Positions 45,391 to 54,674 of a stretch of DNA of 64,000 nt are shown one piece after another (positions within the stretch are counted from its first letter, which is position 1; each line of letters starts with the position of its first letter). The notes beneath the pieces were generated by a model. The model saw only the letters and a list, made by a program, of their open reading frames with translations. It had not been told where the DNA came from and did no database searches. The stretch comes from Polynucleobacter sp. MWH-UH24A. GTDB lineage: Bacteria; Pseudomonadota; Gammaproteobacteria; Burkholderiales; Burkholderiaceae. The translations under genes and the position numbers were made by a program. The stretch spans positions 682,001-746,000 of the forward strand of contig NZ_CP061292.1 in NCBI RefSeq assembly GCF_018687475.1, read 5' to 3'.

Positions 45391-45716
45391 GTCGCTCTTC
45401 ACGTGCCGTTGTTACCTTTTCAAATCAAGTAAAGCGTGGCGAATTATTTTCAATTCGGGCCATTGTTCAACACGATATGGAATCCGGCTTTCGTCATACC
45501 GAACAGGGTGTGCGGGTACCACGCGATATCATTCGGGAGTTTGTTTGTACCTACAATGGCCGACTCGTTTTTCGGGCCGATCTTCATCCAGGAATAGGAT
45601 CAAACCCGATTTTTATCTTTGATGCAAAGGCCGATCAATCTGGGATGATCGAGTGTAAATGGTCAGGGGATAACGGTTATTTAACCGTACTACAACAGCC
45701 AATTACCGTACTATGA
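45387..45716 (+). CDS. soxZ: SoxZ-like partner of SoxY
   Basis: A 109-residue all-beta cytoplasmically unprocessed partner that travels with SoxY. VKRGELFSIRAIVQHDMESGFR and the HxMExGxR motif, the IIREFVCTYNGRLVF middle and FDAKADQSGMIECKWSGDNG end match SoxZ. The start ATG overlaps the soxY stop. Confidence 0.88.
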   Translation: MSRSSRAVVTFSNQVKRGELFSIRAIVQHDMESGFRHTEQGVRVPRDIIREFVCTYNGRLVFRADLHPGIGSNPIFIFDAKADQSGMIECKWSGDNGYLTVLQQPITVL

Positions 45717-46471
45717 TTCAAGCGTTTGGTTCGCTTGCCATCAGTTTTTTTCTTTTCACCCATTCGGCACTCGCAGATTCTCGCCAATCGGCATACCAGC
45801 TTCTATCCCCAACCAATCAAGCGATGCAAAATGATATGAATCTCAATCCAGCACTTTTTGCAGTGATGGATGGTGAAGCTCTTTGGCAAGAAAAATCCCA
45901 GGCCAATGGCAAATCGTGTGCATCTTGTCATGGGGATGTCAAACAATCGATGCGGGGCGTTTTTGCAACCTACCCAAAAATCATGCATCAGAAATTACAA
46001 AATATGGAGGGTCAGATCAATGCTTGTCGTACCCGCCATCAGCACTTACCTGCGTTTGCATACGAAAGTAAGCCGATGCTAGCGCTTAGTACTTTGATCG
46101 CTTTGCAGTCACGCGGCTCGCCGATTCAGGCTACACCGCTGGGAGATGTTAAAAAAGAGTATGAGTCCGGTAAGAGCCTATATTTTCAACGGATTGGTCA
46201 GCTTAATTTGTCTTGTGCGCAGTGTCATGATGATCGGGCTGGTTTAAAACTTGGTGGGAGTGTTATTCCCCAGGCGCATCCTACCGGTTATCCCATTTAT
46301 CGGATTGAATGGCAAGGAATGGGATCGTTGCAACGCCGCTTAAGAAACTGCCTGTCGGGAGTACGTGCCCAAACCTATGCCTATGGGTCGAACGAGCTAA
46401 TGCAAATTGAGCTCTATTTAATGCATCGTGCAAATGGCATGATCATAGAAAGCCCGGGAATTCGTCCTTAG
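45713..46471 (+). CDS. soxA: SoxA-like dihaem cytochrome c
   Basis: A 252-residue periplasmic protein with signal peptide, haem sites CASCH (69-73) and CAQCH (167-171), and the active-site Cys212 in the conserved RLRNCLSGVRAQ, whose cysteine ligates haem and takes the sulfur in SoxAX. GYPIYRIEWQGMGSLQRRL is also typical. It overlaps soxZ by four bases and ends the operon. No soxB, soxC or soxD follows: the next gene is the convergent xdhC. Confidence 0.88.
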   Translation: MIQAFGSLAISFFLFTHSALADSRQSAYQLLSPTNQAMQNDMNLNPALFAVMDGEALWQEKSQANGKSCASCHGDVKQSMRGVFATYPKIMHQKLQNMEGQINACRTRHQHLPAFAYESKPMLALSTLIALQSRGSPIQATPLGDVKKEYESGKSLYFQRIGQLNLSCAQCHDDRAGLKLGGSVIPQAHPTGYPIYRIEWQGMGSLQRRLRNCLSGVRAQTYAYGSNELMQIELYLMHRANGMIIESPGIRP

Positions 46472-47418
46472 GAAGCATTCTTTCCGTATTTAACAGCGAT
46501 TACCTCTGCCATGATCGAAACTGCGATTTCGGGTGGGGTTAAAGCCCCAATCGCTAGGCCTACAGGGCCATGCAGTCGCTCTAGCTGTTCGGTAGAGAGG
46601 TTAAATTCTCTTAGCCGCTCTTTGCGTTTTTGGGTATTGGTATGACTGCCCAATGCTCCAACGTAGAAGGCTTCAGATTGGAGGGCATCAATCAGGGCTA
46701 AATCATCAATTTTTGGATCATGCGTGAGCGCCACAATGGCAGTATGCGAGTCCACCCCTAACTCTTGCATCACATCGTCTGGCATTCCTTGAATAAACTG
46801 AATTCCCTCGGATCCGATTCCCTCCGCGTACTCTTCGCGTGGATCAATGATGGTGATGTCAAAGTCTGAGGTTAAGGCAAAACTGGCTAAACAAAGAGAG
46901 AGTTGACCGGCTCCAATAATGAACATCCGCCAGCGGGGACCATAAATAGTCTGCATTTTCTCATTCGAAAATTGGAACTGTGTAGAGCGATTTCCGATAC
47001 TTAGGGTTGATTGACCAGTTAGTACGTCCACTTCGCGTAATACGATGGAACGTTTTTTAATACCGCTCATGATCGCCTCAAGAATCGCAAGCTCGGGCCG
47101 CGGTTCAACTAAGAGCTGGAGCGTTCCTCCGCAAGGAAGCCCAAAGCGAACCGCCTCATCCTTGCTAACCCCATATTTAACTAATTCAGGTGATGTTCGA
47201 GTCAAAATCTCCGTTTGCACACGCCGAATTAAATCATCTTCTACACAACCTCCGGAGACGGATCCAACAACCTGTCCATCTTCTCGTATGGCAAGCCATG
47301 AGCCAACTGGCCGAGGAGAGGATCCCCAGGTTTGGACAACCGTAGCTAACGCAACACGCTTTCCATCCTGCAACCAACTAATGGCGGATTGGAGGACTTG
47401 ATAATCAGTACTATTCAT
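46468..47418 (-). CDS. xdhC: XdhC/CoxI-family molybdenum cofactor maturation protein
   Basis: A 316-residue protein. The N-terminal XdhC part has TWGSSPRPVGSWLAI, SVSGGCVEDDLIRR and LPCGGTLQLLVEP, and the C-terminal Rossmann domain has FIIGAGQLSLCLASFA. The family binds and sulfurates Moco and inserts it in xanthine oxidase-type enzymes. Its place beside iorAB and mocA indicates that it serves IorB. It is convergent with soxA with a four-base overlap. Confidence 0.87.
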   Translation of the reverse strand: MNSTDYQVLQSAISWLQDGKRVALATVVQTWGSSPRPVGSWLAIREDGQVVGSVSGGCVEDDLIRRVQTEILTRTSPELVKYGVSKDEAVRFGLPCGGTLQLLVEPRPELAILEAIMSGIKKRSIVLREVDVLTGQSTLSIGNRSTQFQFSNEKMQTIYGPRWRMFIIGAGQLSLCLASFALTSDFDITIIDPREEYAEGIGSEGIQFIQGMPDDVMQELGVDSHTAIVALTHDPKIDDLALIDALQSEAFYVGALGSHTNTQKRKERLREFNLSTEQLERLHGPVGLAIGALTPPEIAVSIMAEVIAVKYGKNAS

Positions 47419-47481
47419 GTACTAGAGTTTAATGGTAGTGTTTAATGCCTATTTGAATTGATCAAAACCCTGATTTTCTAT

Positions 47482-48084
47482 ATGCCCAAAATTGCCATTC
47501 TTCTTCTTGCTGCTGGTCAGGGGGCTCGATTAGGTGGTTATCCCAAAGGGCTGCTAATGAAAGATGGGGTGCCCTTACTGAGTCGATTTTGGCTTGAGGC
47601 TTCCCAATTGCAGCCGTGCGAAGCCATTACTGTCTTGGGTTTTTACGCAGATCGTTTAAGACCCTTGGCTTTGCAATACTCCAAGACAATCACGAATGAT
47701 CAACCGGAACGAGGCCAATCCTCCTCGGTCCGAATTGGTCTTGCCGCCTTGCAATCAAATTACGAATATCTATTGATCGGTCTGGTGGATCAACCTCAGA
47801 TCACCTTACGCGAGCTACAAGCCCTCATGACCCACGCAGAGCATGTTCGAGGTCAAGTAAGAGCGATTGTTCCTTGTTATCAGGGTCAACGAGGTAATCC
47901 AGTTGTATTAACTCGGAGCGCAGTAGAGGCTGTGTTAGCAACCCCAAATCAAGGATGTCGAGAGTGGTTGGATCAAAATCCTGATCATGTTTTATTTATC
48001 GACATGCCTCACGAATCATATATTCGAGATGTCGATACGATGACCGATCTTGAGTATGAGAATCTTTCTATGAGTCACTCATAA
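47482..48084 (+). CDS. mocA: MocA/MobA-like molybdenum cofactor nucleotidyltransferase
   Basis: A 200-residue nucleotidyltransferase. AILLLAAGQGARLGGYPKGL has the signature LAAGxGxRxG with the K of the family, GLVDQP is the metal-binding motif, and GQRGNPVVL follows. Sequence type and xdhC neighbourhood favour MocA, which makes molybdopterin cytosine dinucleotide (MCD) for IorB-type enzymes. The ATG at 47482 is chosen, as the family begins here. Confidence 0.85.
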   Translation: MPKIAILLLAAGQGARLGGYPKGLLMKDGVPLLSRFWLEASQLQPCEAITVLGFYADRLRPLALQYSKTITNDQPERGQSSSVRIGLAALQSNYEYLLIGLVDQPQITLRELQALMTHAEHVRGQVRAIVPCYQGQRGNPVVLTRSAVEAVLATPNQGCREWLDQNPDHVLFIDMPHESYIRDVDTMTDLEYENLSMSHS

Positions 48085-48088
48085 TCCA

Positions 48089-48721
48089 ATGAAAAAAACA
48101 CATTTCGCAGATGATGCAGCCCAATTTTGGGATAAGCGATTTTCGAGGGATGAGTATGTATTTGGCAAAGACCCAAATGCTTACTTAAAAGATCAGGTAA
48201 CAAGCCGCATGAAATCAGGTGGGAATGCTCTCTGCATCGCTGATGGCGAGGGGCGAAATAGCGTCTGGCTAGCTCAGCAGGGAATGATTGTGGAGGCCTT
48301 TGATATATCGCCAGTGGCCGTAGAAAAGGCAAGGCAATTAGCCAAGCACCAATTGGTATCGGTTGCATTAAATGTTGCTAGCACCGATTCTTGGACGTGG
48401 AAACTGAATCACTACGATTTAATCGCAGCCATATTTATTCAGTTTGCGACCCCCAATATGCGTGTTGACCTCTTTGCCCACATACGCCAATCCCTAAAAC
48501 CCGGTGGATATCTAATCCTTCAGGGGTATACGCCCAAGCAATTGGAATATAAGACGGGTGGCCCACCGAGTATTGATCATCTCTACACCACTGAATTAAT
48601 TCAGGATCTCTTAAGAGGAATGGAAATCTGTGATTGGCAAGAGTACGAAGCAGAAATTCATGAGGGTGAAGGACATCGTGGCATGTCTGCCTTGATGGGC
48701 GTGGTTGCTCGTAAACTCTAA
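48089..48721 (+). CDS. Class I SAM-dependent methyltransferase (TehB-like)
   Basis: A 210-residue methyltransferase. FWDKRFSRDEYVFGKDPNAYL and CIADGEGRNSVWLAQQG form the TehB-like SAM fold; the usual L-x-x-G-x-G motif I is IADGEGRN here. SPGG-type LKPGGYLILQGY follows. The substrate is unknown. It begins four bases after mocA, so it may be co-transcribed. Confidence 0.78.
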   Translation: MKKTHFADDAAQFWDKRFSRDEYVFGKDPNAYLKDQVTSRMKSGGNALCIADGEGRNSVWLAQQGMIVEAFDISPVAVEKARQLAKHQLVSVALNVASTDSWTWKLNHYDLIAAIFIQFATPNMRVDLFAHIRQSLKPGGYLILQGYTPKQLEYKTGGPPSIDHLYTTELIQDLLRGMEICDWQEYEAEIHEGEGHRGMSALMGVVARKL

Positions 48722-48750
48722 GCTCTCAAGCGGCCAAGTGGTTGTGTGAT

Positions 48751-49125
48751 TTACTGACCCAAAGAGCGAGGTGGAATTCGCCTCCAAAGATAGACTACCC
48801 AGATGCTGCAAAGAAGGTAGAGTCCCACAAAGAAAGAGGGTGGTAAATCCCAGTAAAGGAGTTGATTAAGCTGATAAGCCCAGAATGATTGTGGGGCAGT
48901 TGTCTGTCGAAGCTGAGCTTCCAATACTGTCAGTGGGCAGGTGATGGCAAATACTGCCTCGATAGCAACAAAGAGCATGAGGCCGGCATGTATCTGACGA
49001 AAGCGGCGATTACGAATCCAGGACCAGGAATAAATAAATCCAAGCGGAATGAGCAGCAAGCCCAGCGTAATAAAGAGGGCGATACTAAAGTGAAAAGCCA
49101 AGACAATATCCGCAAGCGATGTCAT
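48751..49125 (-). CDS. DUF2784 family membrane protein
   Basis: A 124-residue four-helix membrane protein. The conserved ADIVLAFHFSIALFITLGL start, HAGLMLFVAIEAVFAITCPLT (quoted in part) and LLYWDLP segment identify DUF2784, whose function is unknown. It lies 10 bases after the SenB-like gene on the same strand, so it may be the third gene of an MFS-senB-DUF2784 unit. Confidence 0.78.
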   Translation of the reverse strand: MTSLADIVLAFHFSIALFITLGLLLIPLGFIYSWSWIRNRRFRQIHAGLMLFVAIEAVFAITCPLTVLEAQLRQTTAPQSFWAYQLNQLLYWDLPPSFFVGLYLLCSIWVVYLWRRIPPRSLGQ

Positions 49126-49135
49126 AAAAATATTT

Positions 49136-50107
49136 TTATTTATTAGATCGTATTGATTGGAATAGCTTGGCGCATAGTTTTTGAATAGCAGCTTTTTCTT
49201 GAACTGGCTTTATGAATTTTCGCAATTGTTTAATTTGATCTTGAAGTTTCTTATAGAACAATTGATCGGTTTCTGCACGGAGCAGAAGTCTGGCTAAAGC
49301 TTTTTCATTACCAACCGGAAAATATCCCAAATAATCTTTTCCGAGTAACCCACAATTGCCCGCTATCTTTGAGGCAAGGACTGGAATACCTGCGGCAATT
49401 GCTTCAGAAACCACATGAGCGCCACCCTCCATGCGACTAGAAATAACCATGACGTGACTGCGCGCCAGGGTTCTTAGTGTTTTCTGATGACTCACCATGC
49501 CTTGCCAGGTATAGCGACCATATTGTTTGGTCGCTTGCAATGCTGATTTCTTCATCTCAACACTCATCGCCATCCCCAAGTGTTGAATAGTGATTTGACT
49601 GTCGCTGCGCAAATAGGGTAAGGCGCGGATGATACAAAAAGGATCTTTTTCAGGGCGAAGATGCCCAATCACACTCACACTGAATTGCCCTTTGGGCTTT
49701 TGCTGCTTTGGTATCTGCGGTACCGACTGATGAATGACCGTTGTCTTATGACGCCATTTTGCGGGGATGATTTGTAATGCCTCTGCCTGTAAAACCACCA
49801 ATGTATCTGCTAATGCCATCGATATATGAACCTCTGGGTGGTTTGCCATATCCCGATATAAGTCAGTACCGGTCAGAATCAGAATTAAAAGACGATTAGG
49901 GTATGCGCGCTTAAACGCATCAATTGACGCATGACTTCGATAGGCATGCAAGGCAATCAGAAGGTCGGTGTCTTTTTTAGACCAAGATTCAGTGATGGGG
50001 ACTCGGTAGCCAAGCTGTCTTAAAAAACCTTGCCATCGTTTGGCGGTCACACGATTACCGTGGAGGCTCCCAGGAGGGGCTGGGGTGACGATTTCGATAC
50101 GGCGCAT
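49136..50107 (-). CDS. senB: SenB-like selenosugar synthase (TIGR04348 glycosyltransferase family)
   Basis: A 323-residue GT-B fold protein. The opening EIVTPAPPGSLHGNRVTA, LIALHAYRSHASIDAF, LTGTDLYRDMANH, LADTLVVLQ, VIGHLRPEKDPF and SRMEGGAHVVSEAI are hallmarks of the TIGR04348 family as I recall it. Its Variovorax member SenB joins selenophosphate and a sugar nucleotide to make a selenosugar in selenoneine synthesis. The window has selD, the selenophosphate source, but no senA. The MFS gene lies two bases upstream. Family fit is good; the end product is unknown. Confidence 0.72.
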   Translation of the reverse strand: MRRIEIVTPAPPGSLHGNRVTAKRWQGFLRQLGYRVPITESWSKKDTDLLIALHAYRSHASIDAFKRAYPNRLLILILTGTDLYRDMANHPEVHISMALADTLVVLQAEALQIIPAKWRHKTTVIHQSVPQIPKQQKPKGQFSVSVIGHLRPEKDPFCIIRALPYLRSDSQITIQHLGMAMSVEMKKSALQATKQYGRYTWQGMVSHQKTLRTLARSHVMVISSRMEGGAHVVSEAIAAGIPVLASKIAGNCGLLGKDYLGYFPVGNEKALARLLLRAETDQLFYKKLQDQIKQLRKFIKPVQEKAAIQKLCAKLFQSIRSNK

Positions 50108-50109
50108 AT

Positions 50110-51303
50110 TTAAGAACTATTCTTTGAAATGCGATTCAAAAAAATAAGTCCCAATACAGGGCCAGGTAGTAATAGCCAGGTAATGTAGTGATCCACGAGG
50201 GGCAAGACCAAGGTACTGATTTGAATTGAGATTATCGTAATGGTGAAGCCAATCGCATTTTGAATTGTCAGTGCCGTACCGACAATTTCGGGTGGGCAAG
50301 CTTGGGCCGATAGGGCCGAGAACTGTGGTGAGTCAGCGACGACACTCATGCCCCAAATAAGCCAAAACAAAATTTGCGCCCACAGTGGCAAACCAGTCAG
50401 CCATGGATAGAGAAGACAGCAGATACCCGATAGCGCTAAAGCGGTTGAGGCAACCTTGACCCCACCCATTGATTTGCTAAGTTGCCCTCCAAGAAAACAT
50501 CCGAGCGCACCGACCCCGATGACCGAAAATGCCAATCCAGATAAATTCAAGGGATTTTGAACGGGATACGTACTGGCAATCAGAAATGGCACCAATGCCC
50601 AGAAGGCGTAGAGCTCCCACATATGACCGAAATAACCTAATGCAGAGCGACGATATGCTGGGATAGCAAAAAGTTGTCGAAAGCCACTTAGCTTCACCCG
50701 TGAGGCGGTGCCTAATTTGAGGTGGGGGCCGTCGCCAAGCCAAAAAATAATTCCCATCGCAATGATAGCCAGGAAGGAGGAGAACAGAATCACCTCTTGC
50801 CAAGGCCAATCAACGCCGAAGTAGCGTGTGGCATGGGGGATGGCGGTTCCCAGAGTAAGCATGCCAACCAATTGCGCGATACGAGAGGATGCCTTTTGAG
50901 GATCCCAAGTCATGATGAGTTTCATACCGATGGGGTAGATGCCTGCTAAACAAATTCCAACCAAGAAACGCAGTGCAGAGCCCATCCAGATGCTATCGGC
51001 CCATATCGCAAATGCGGTATTGAACAGAGCCCCAAGTAGGGCACAAGCGGCAAATAAATGACTGGGTTTAAACCGATCCGCAATACCGCTTAAGGCAAAT
51101 ACTAAGGTGCCCGCTACAAAACCCAATTGCACGGCATTGGTTAAAACACCAATGCCTGCAAGATTGATATTCCAGGAACCAATTAAATTGTCAGCCACGC
51201 CATTGATCGAGAACCACAAGGAGGTTCCCATGAGCTCCGCAATCACAATCAATAACGAAGCTACATTTGGGCTAATGGTTCGAGAGGGTTTCGAAGTAAT
51301 CAA
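50110..51303 (-). CDS. MFS transporter linked to the SenB-like gene
   Basis: A 397-residue twelve-helix major facilitator protein. ELMGTSLWFSINGVADNL, the motif LSGIADRFKPSHLF between helices 2 and 3, and LIWGMSVVADSPQFSALSA are visible. It is close to CynX/NNP-type or unnamed MFS groups. Two bases separate it from senB, so transport of a selenium compound or precursor is an attractive guess without proof. Confidence 0.8.
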   Translation of the reverse strand: MITSKPSRTISPNVASLLIVIAELMGTSLWFSINGVADNLIGSWNINLAGIGVLTNAVQLGFVAGTLVFALSGIADRFKPSHLFAACALLGALFNTAFAIWADSIWMGSALRFLVGICLAGIYPIGMKLIMTWDPQKASSRIAQLVGMLTLGTAIPHATRYFGVDWPWQEVILFSSFLAIIAMGIIFWLGDGPHLKLGTASRVKLSGFRQLFAIPAYRRSALGYFGHMWELYAFWALVPFLIASTYPVQNPLNLSGLAFSVIGVGALGCFLGGQLSKSMGGVKVASTALALSGICCLLYPWLTGLPLWAQILFWLIWGMSVVADSPQFSALSAQACPPEIVGTALTIQNAIGFTITIISIQISTLVLPLVDHYITWLLLPGPVLGLIFLNRISKNSS

Positions 51304-51458
51304 TTGAATAAATAATAGGACTAACTTTAGTTGCTTCTATTATGGTACTTCTTCAATGCCATGCAGCTCTTGCAAAGGCTTGCACTCCATTTAAGTGCCG
51401 CTCCTGCGGTATCCCAAAAACCTAAAGGACTAAAGAATGTATTTAACTACGAACAGTT

Positions 51459-51477
51459 ATTGATAATCATTCTCATT
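51459..51477. promoter_or_regulatory. Fur box upstream of hemP
   Basis: ATTGATAATCATTCTCATT resembles the Fur consensus with paired GATAAT/ATTCTC-like repeats. It lies 40 bases before the hemP start, so hemP-tonB is likely repressed by iron-loaded Fur. The gap from 51304 holds nothing else that I can recognise. Confidence 0.7.
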
Positions 51478-51516
51478 TGTAGTAGCATTTGTTAATGTTC
51501 ATAAAAAATAAAGACG

Positions 51517-51654
51517 ATGAATAAATCAAATTGCATTCGGATATACCGAAGTGAGGAGTTGTTTGGTTTGGAAAGCGCGATTCAGATTAATCATCGTGGA
51601 GTGATCTACACCTTACGCATTACCCAATTCGGTAAATTGATCTTAACCAAGTAA
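51517..51654 (+). CDS. hemP: HemP/HmuP haemin uptake protein
   Basis: A 45-residue protein of the HemP (PF10636) family: RSEELFG near the start, then IQINHRGVIYTLRITQ, and the nearly invariant ending GKLILTK. HmuP in Burkholderiales and rhizobia activates haem receptor genes together with Irr or Fur-type control. A Fur box lies upstream and the tonB start is one base downstream. Confidence 0.9.
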   Translation: MNKSNCIRIYRSEELFGLESAIQINHRGVIYTLRITQFGKLILTK

Positions 51655-51655
51655 T

Positions 51656-52243
51656 ATGGATTCAGGGCAGTTGCTGCGTTCGCCTTCATTCAAAATTACT
51701 CTAGCGGTATGCGTGGGGCATGCATTGCTAATTGGATGGATCATGACTGCCATAAGCAATCATCAACCTGAGACGCCTGCCATCCTCTATGGTCAATTAG
51801 TTGAGCGAGAGTCAAATACGATTCAAAAAAAAGTAACTTCGCCAATTCATGCAAAACAATATCCGATTAACCAACCAAATGCAACGACCATTGAGAGTAG
51901 CCAGGGCCCCATAACCAGTCAACAGCCAGAGAGCAGAGACACAAACGTTTCATCTGCACCCATAGTATTGCCGTCCGCTGCTGACTCAAGGTTCAATAAT
52001 CCAAAGCCAGCGTATCCAATTGCTAGTCGAGAAAATGGGGAGGAGGGCAGGGTATGGCTTTCATTATGTGTATCTGAGTATGGGTTGATTGATCGCTTGC
52101 AATTGGCTCAATCCTCAGGACATCCAGCACTCGATCGTTCGGCCTTGAATACGGTGACGCACTGGAAATTTCATCCGGCGCGCAAAAATGGTGCTGCGAT
52201 TCCGTACTGCTATCGATTACCGATTGTCTTTGTATTAACTTAA
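51656..52243 (+). CDS. tonB: TonB-family energy transducer of the haem locus
   Basis: A 195-residue protein with an N-terminal membrane anchor (ITLAVCVGHALLIGWIMTA), a Pro/Gln/Ser-rich spacer and the C-terminal TonB domain: NPKPAYPIASRENGEEGRVWLSLCV and ALDRSALNTVTHWKFHPARKNG (quoted in parts). It drives the adjacent receptor. No exbB/exbD genes lie in the window. Confidence 0.87.
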   Translation: MDSGQLLRSPSFKITLAVCVGHALLIGWIMTAISNHQPETPAILYGQLVERESNTIQKKVTSPIHAKQYPINQPNATTIESSQGPITSQQPESRDTNVSSAPIVLPSAADSRFNNPKPAYPIASRENGEEGRVWLSLCVSEYGLIDRLQLAQSSGHPALDRSALNTVTHWKFHPARKNGAAIPYCYRLPIVFVLT

Positions 52244-52273
52244 TTTCCATACACTGAATATTGTCAATATTAC

Positions 52274-52302
52274 TTGACAATGAGAATCATTCTCATTAAA
52301 GT
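52274..52302 (+). promoter_or_regulatory. Iron-regulated promoter of the haem receptor with Fur box
   Basis: AATGAGAATCATTCTCATT (52279-52297) is a perfect 9-1-9 palindrome and an excellent Fur box. It fills the spacer between TTGACA at 52274-52279 and TAAAGT at 52297-52302, which are 17 bases apart, so Fur binding should occlude the promoter. Confidence 0.85.
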
Positions 52303-52384
52303 AAGGATTCGTTTTAACCAAAAAACGATTGTGTAAACGTCACAGCCCGCCGTCGCTAGCTAGTGTCATCAAATTCTAGCGAGC

Positions 52385-54665
52385 ATGAATCTAAGAAAAC
52401 TTCCATGGAAGGCTATTGCAGCAATCACTTTGGCGGGTATTGCCATGAGTACCCATAGTCAGACAGTCATCACGGAAGATGGAAGGCCCATTGAACAATC
52501 CCGTGGTGAGCGGGGCGAGGTGGATGTCATTCTGAAAGAGGTTACCGTAACATCGACTCGGTCCCTTCGTAAGGTCGATAACGTACCCAATGTCGTGACA
52601 GTGACAACGGCCGAAGAAATCCAAGAAAGGGGTGACCGCAACATTAAAGACTTATTCAATAACTCGGTAGACGTCACGGTTCCCCAGCAAACGCAACGAT
52701 TTAGTCTAGCTGTCGGAGCCCAGGGCCGGGGGGGGGAATGAAAGTGTCAATATTCGTGGGCTACAGGGAAATAATGTCTTACTCCTAGTGGATGGGATTC
52801 GGGTACCCAATGCGTTCTCATTTGGGGCCCTATCGGTTGGGCGAGGAAACTTTTTGGATGTTGATGGGTTTCGTCGTGTCGAGGTGGTACGCGGCCCATC
52901 CTCAACTCAGTATGGTAGCGATGGCCTTGCTGGGATCGTGAACTTTCAGACCTTTAATCCAAGTGATTTCATCAAAAAGGGTGAGACTCACGGCGGATTT
53001 GCTCGCACCGGTTACTCAAGCGTCGATACATCTTCGAATACAACATTTGGCTATGGTGGTATTCAAGACCACTTGCAAGGGATGGTCCTTGGAAACTTTC
53101 AAGCCGGTCACCAATATCAAAACCAGGGATCAATTGACTCAACCGGCATCACCAGGACGGCGCCCAATCCAGCGGATTACAGCAATTGGTATGTTCTGAC
53201 TAAGGGATTTGCCCAAATCGATCGCAATCAAAAACTGGGCATTACCTATGAGTCTCAAAATGTGACACAAAACGTGAGTAATTTATCCGATCTGGGAGTT
53301 AGTGGCGGTTGGATATCCTTTGGCCCAACGACCTATAACAATGTCGTGACATCCACCACTCAAGATAAAACGACGCGTAATCGCGTATCGGGTGAATACG
53401 ACTTTAAAGACAGTGGAGCACTGTTCGTTCAAAAAGCCAATGTCATGGTGTATTACCAAGATGCAGATGTCACTCAAAATGCCTACCAGCAGCAAGTTGG
53501 CAATTCAAGTCTTTCATCATGGCGCAGTCGCAACAACACCTATAGCCAAGACACCTACGGCATCAATACCACTCTGGAGAGTAACCTTTCCAGCGTTGTG
53601 AATCAGCGACTCACCTATGGATTTGATTGGAGTTCCTCGCAGATATCCAGTCAGCTCAATGCAGCTGGTAATGGGAGTTCAATTACACCCGCACCTAAAT
53701 CGACCTACAACCTAGCAGGCGCGTTTTTGCAAAGTGAAATGGAGTTCAATCAAGTGAGTGTGATTCCAGCACTTCGCTTTGACAGTTACTCGATTACACC
53801 AGTCACTGGTTCATTGCCATCGAACTCCGGATCAGCAGTATCCCCTCGAATTGGGGCTATTTGGAATATAGCCCGCGAGTTTCGTCCGTTTGCAAACTGG
53901 GGAACTGGATTTACGGCACCTACACCGGATCAAACATTGTCTTATTTTGCGGGAAGTGGGTATACCAACATCCCAAATCCCAAGTTGAAACCGCAAACTG
54001 GCAATGGCTTTGAGGTCGGCGCTCGCGGCCAGCTTCAGCAGTTTCGTTATCAAGTATCGGGGTATGCAAACTCTTACAAAGACTTTATTTCTCAGGTTAG
54101 TTCCGGCGAACGACCTAACCAAATCTTTCAATATCAAAACTTATCCAAGGTCAATATTTGGGGTTGGGATGTCCGAACGGATTGGGCGTTTGCTCAGGGT
54201 TGGCAGGCGAATTCAGCAATGGCCTATAGCGATGGTGAGCAAACCCAACATGGGATTTCAGCACCGCTAAATACGATTCAACCTTTGCGCGCCATTGCAG
54301 GATTGCGGTATGACGCTACTACTTGGGGAGCATTTGCCAATGTTATTTGGAATCAGGGTAAATCCGCTGATCGTGTGAACTTTAATAATGCTACCGGTGG
54401 TACAGCCAATCAATTCTTATCACCCGCATCCATCGTTCTTAATCTGACGGGCTACTGGAAACCCCTCAAAAAACTAACGATCAATGCCAATCTCAATAAT
54501 GTGTTCAACACCACCTATTGGAACTGGTCAGATGTTCAAGGTTCTGTTCTAACTCAAAACCGAGCGGCTGCTGGTGGATTTTCAGAGTACAACGCCCAAG
54601 CTACTCAACAATCAGCCACGGCAGCGCTGCGGAACTGGCAAATCTCAGCTCGCTACGACTTTTAA
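52385..54665 (+). pseudogene. TonB-dependent haem/haemoglobin receptor, frameshifted at a G9 tract
   Basis: Two frames make one receptor of about 759 residues. The first (52385-52741) has the signal peptide, TonB box region (LKEVTVTSTRS) and start of the plug, ending shortly after GAQGRGG. The second continues with NESVNIRGLQGNNVLLLVDG, RVEVVRGPSSTQYGSDGLAG and a complete barrel ending in RYDF. They join in frame if the G run at 52728-52736 has eight instead of nine G. It may therefore be a phase-variable gene caught in the off state, a real mutation or a sequencing error. The downstream hmuSTUV genes identify haem as ligand. Confidence 0.85.
52728..52736 (+). repeat. G9 homopolymer at the receptor frameshift
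   Basis: Nine consecutive G bases lie at the exact junction of the two receptor frames. One base fewer restores the conserved GRGGNESVNIRG reading. Poly-G tracts control haem receptors such as HmbR in Neisseria by slipped-strand change. Confidence 0.9.
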
Positions 54666-54674
54666 GGAGGCCTT

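Noticed and set aside
52788-54665. A separate, shorter receptor gene starting inside the plug
   Set aside because: It lacks a signal peptide and TonB box, and the sequence just upstream in the same frame continues the conserved plug, so it is the second part of one gene.
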